This document shows positions 63,869-64,000 of a stretch of 64,000 nt of DNA, in pieces (within the stretch, counting starts at the first letter, position 1; each line of letters starts with the position of its first letter). The DNA comes from Phlebotomus papatasi (Eukaryota; Arthropoda; Insecta; Diptera; Psychodidae). A program made the position numbers and the translations under genes. The notes beneath the pieces were generated by a model. That model made no database searches. It was not told the origin of the DNA and saw only the letters and a list, made by a program, of their open reading frames with translations. The stretch lies in contig NC_077223.1 of the NCBI RefSeq assembly GCF_024763615.1, positions 48,608,627 to 48,672,626 on the forward strand, given 5' to 3'.

Positions 63869-64000
63869 AGAGGCGTGCAAGAACCGTTGAAACCCAATTA
63901 ACGTCAAATGAAACACGTACGTCAATGGTCAAAATGCTACCAAAACAAACTTTTTTGACGTATATTTGGATTCAACGGTTCTTGCTTCTTGCACACCTCT
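63869..64000. mobile_element. Palindromic MITE with AGAGGCGTGCAAGAACC ends
   Basis: Left AGAGGYGTGCAAGAACCGTT and right AACGGTTCTTGC...GCACACCTCT are inverted, and the element reaches the window edge. The first half also occurs at 37,449-37,526, next to the CAGTAGACTC MITE. Confidence 0.6.

Noticed and set aside
1..64000. CRISPR arrays, operons, bacterial genes
   Set aside because: No spaced identical direct repeats with unique spacers; introns and element types are eukaryotic throughout.

Overview
The window reads as insect nuclear DNA: AT-rich, with short GT-AG introns of about 50-80 nt beside long ones filled with transposable elements, insect-type gene content and many dispersed DNA-transposon derivatives. 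A dipteran is likely, possibly a lower (nematoceran) fly, but the species cannot be fixed from sequence alone. All gene names come from recognising translated motifs by eye; no database was searched. Five genes are supported. On the minus strand at 3-5.3 kb, DCPS (scavenger decapping enzyme, three exons) overlaps by 50 nt the downstream UBE3D-like E3 ligase gene. TRMT6 (tRNA m1A58 methyltransferase, non-catalytic subunit) is a single-exon plus-strand gene at 10-11.2 kb. A five-exon B-type carboxylesterase runs on the minus strand from 20.2 to 11.6 kb. The right two thirds of the window are one minus-strand gene, Atrophin/Grunge (RERE homologue). I joined 19 coding exons in phase from 60,194 down to 23,697 (about 1,777 residues), including an N-terminal ELM2 and SANT region, two polyglutamine tracts and the conserved C-terminal atrophin blocks. 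A possible small basic protein lies at 5,687, divergent from DCPS. The rest is mostly mobile DNA. Intron 17 of Atrophin (36,285-23,964) holds a nearly intact Ty3/Gypsy element (25,697-33,435; 464-bp LTRs with one visible mismatch; intact gag and pol) inserted into the reverse transcriptase of an older non-LTR retrotransposon. Other introns hold a jerky/pogo-like transposon with TA target duplications and TIRs, related GGGGA-ended miniature elements, TTAA-flanked piggyBac-like MITEs, foldback elements with arms up to about 240 bp, tandem palindromes, a tRNA-derived SINE, and fragments of a second non-LTR family in both orientations. There is also a Penelope-like fragment with a GIY-YIG domain. 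Its inverted flanks, and those of a separate palindrome at 44.1-44.3 kb, carry hammerhead-ribozyme-like cores. The housekeeping genes (mRNA cap turnover, ubiquitin ligation, tRNA modification) show no evident pathway link beyond adjacency. DCPS and UBE3D are arranged as if read from one transcript. Atrophin is a chromatin corepressor whose introns have accumulated successive, often nested, insertions.
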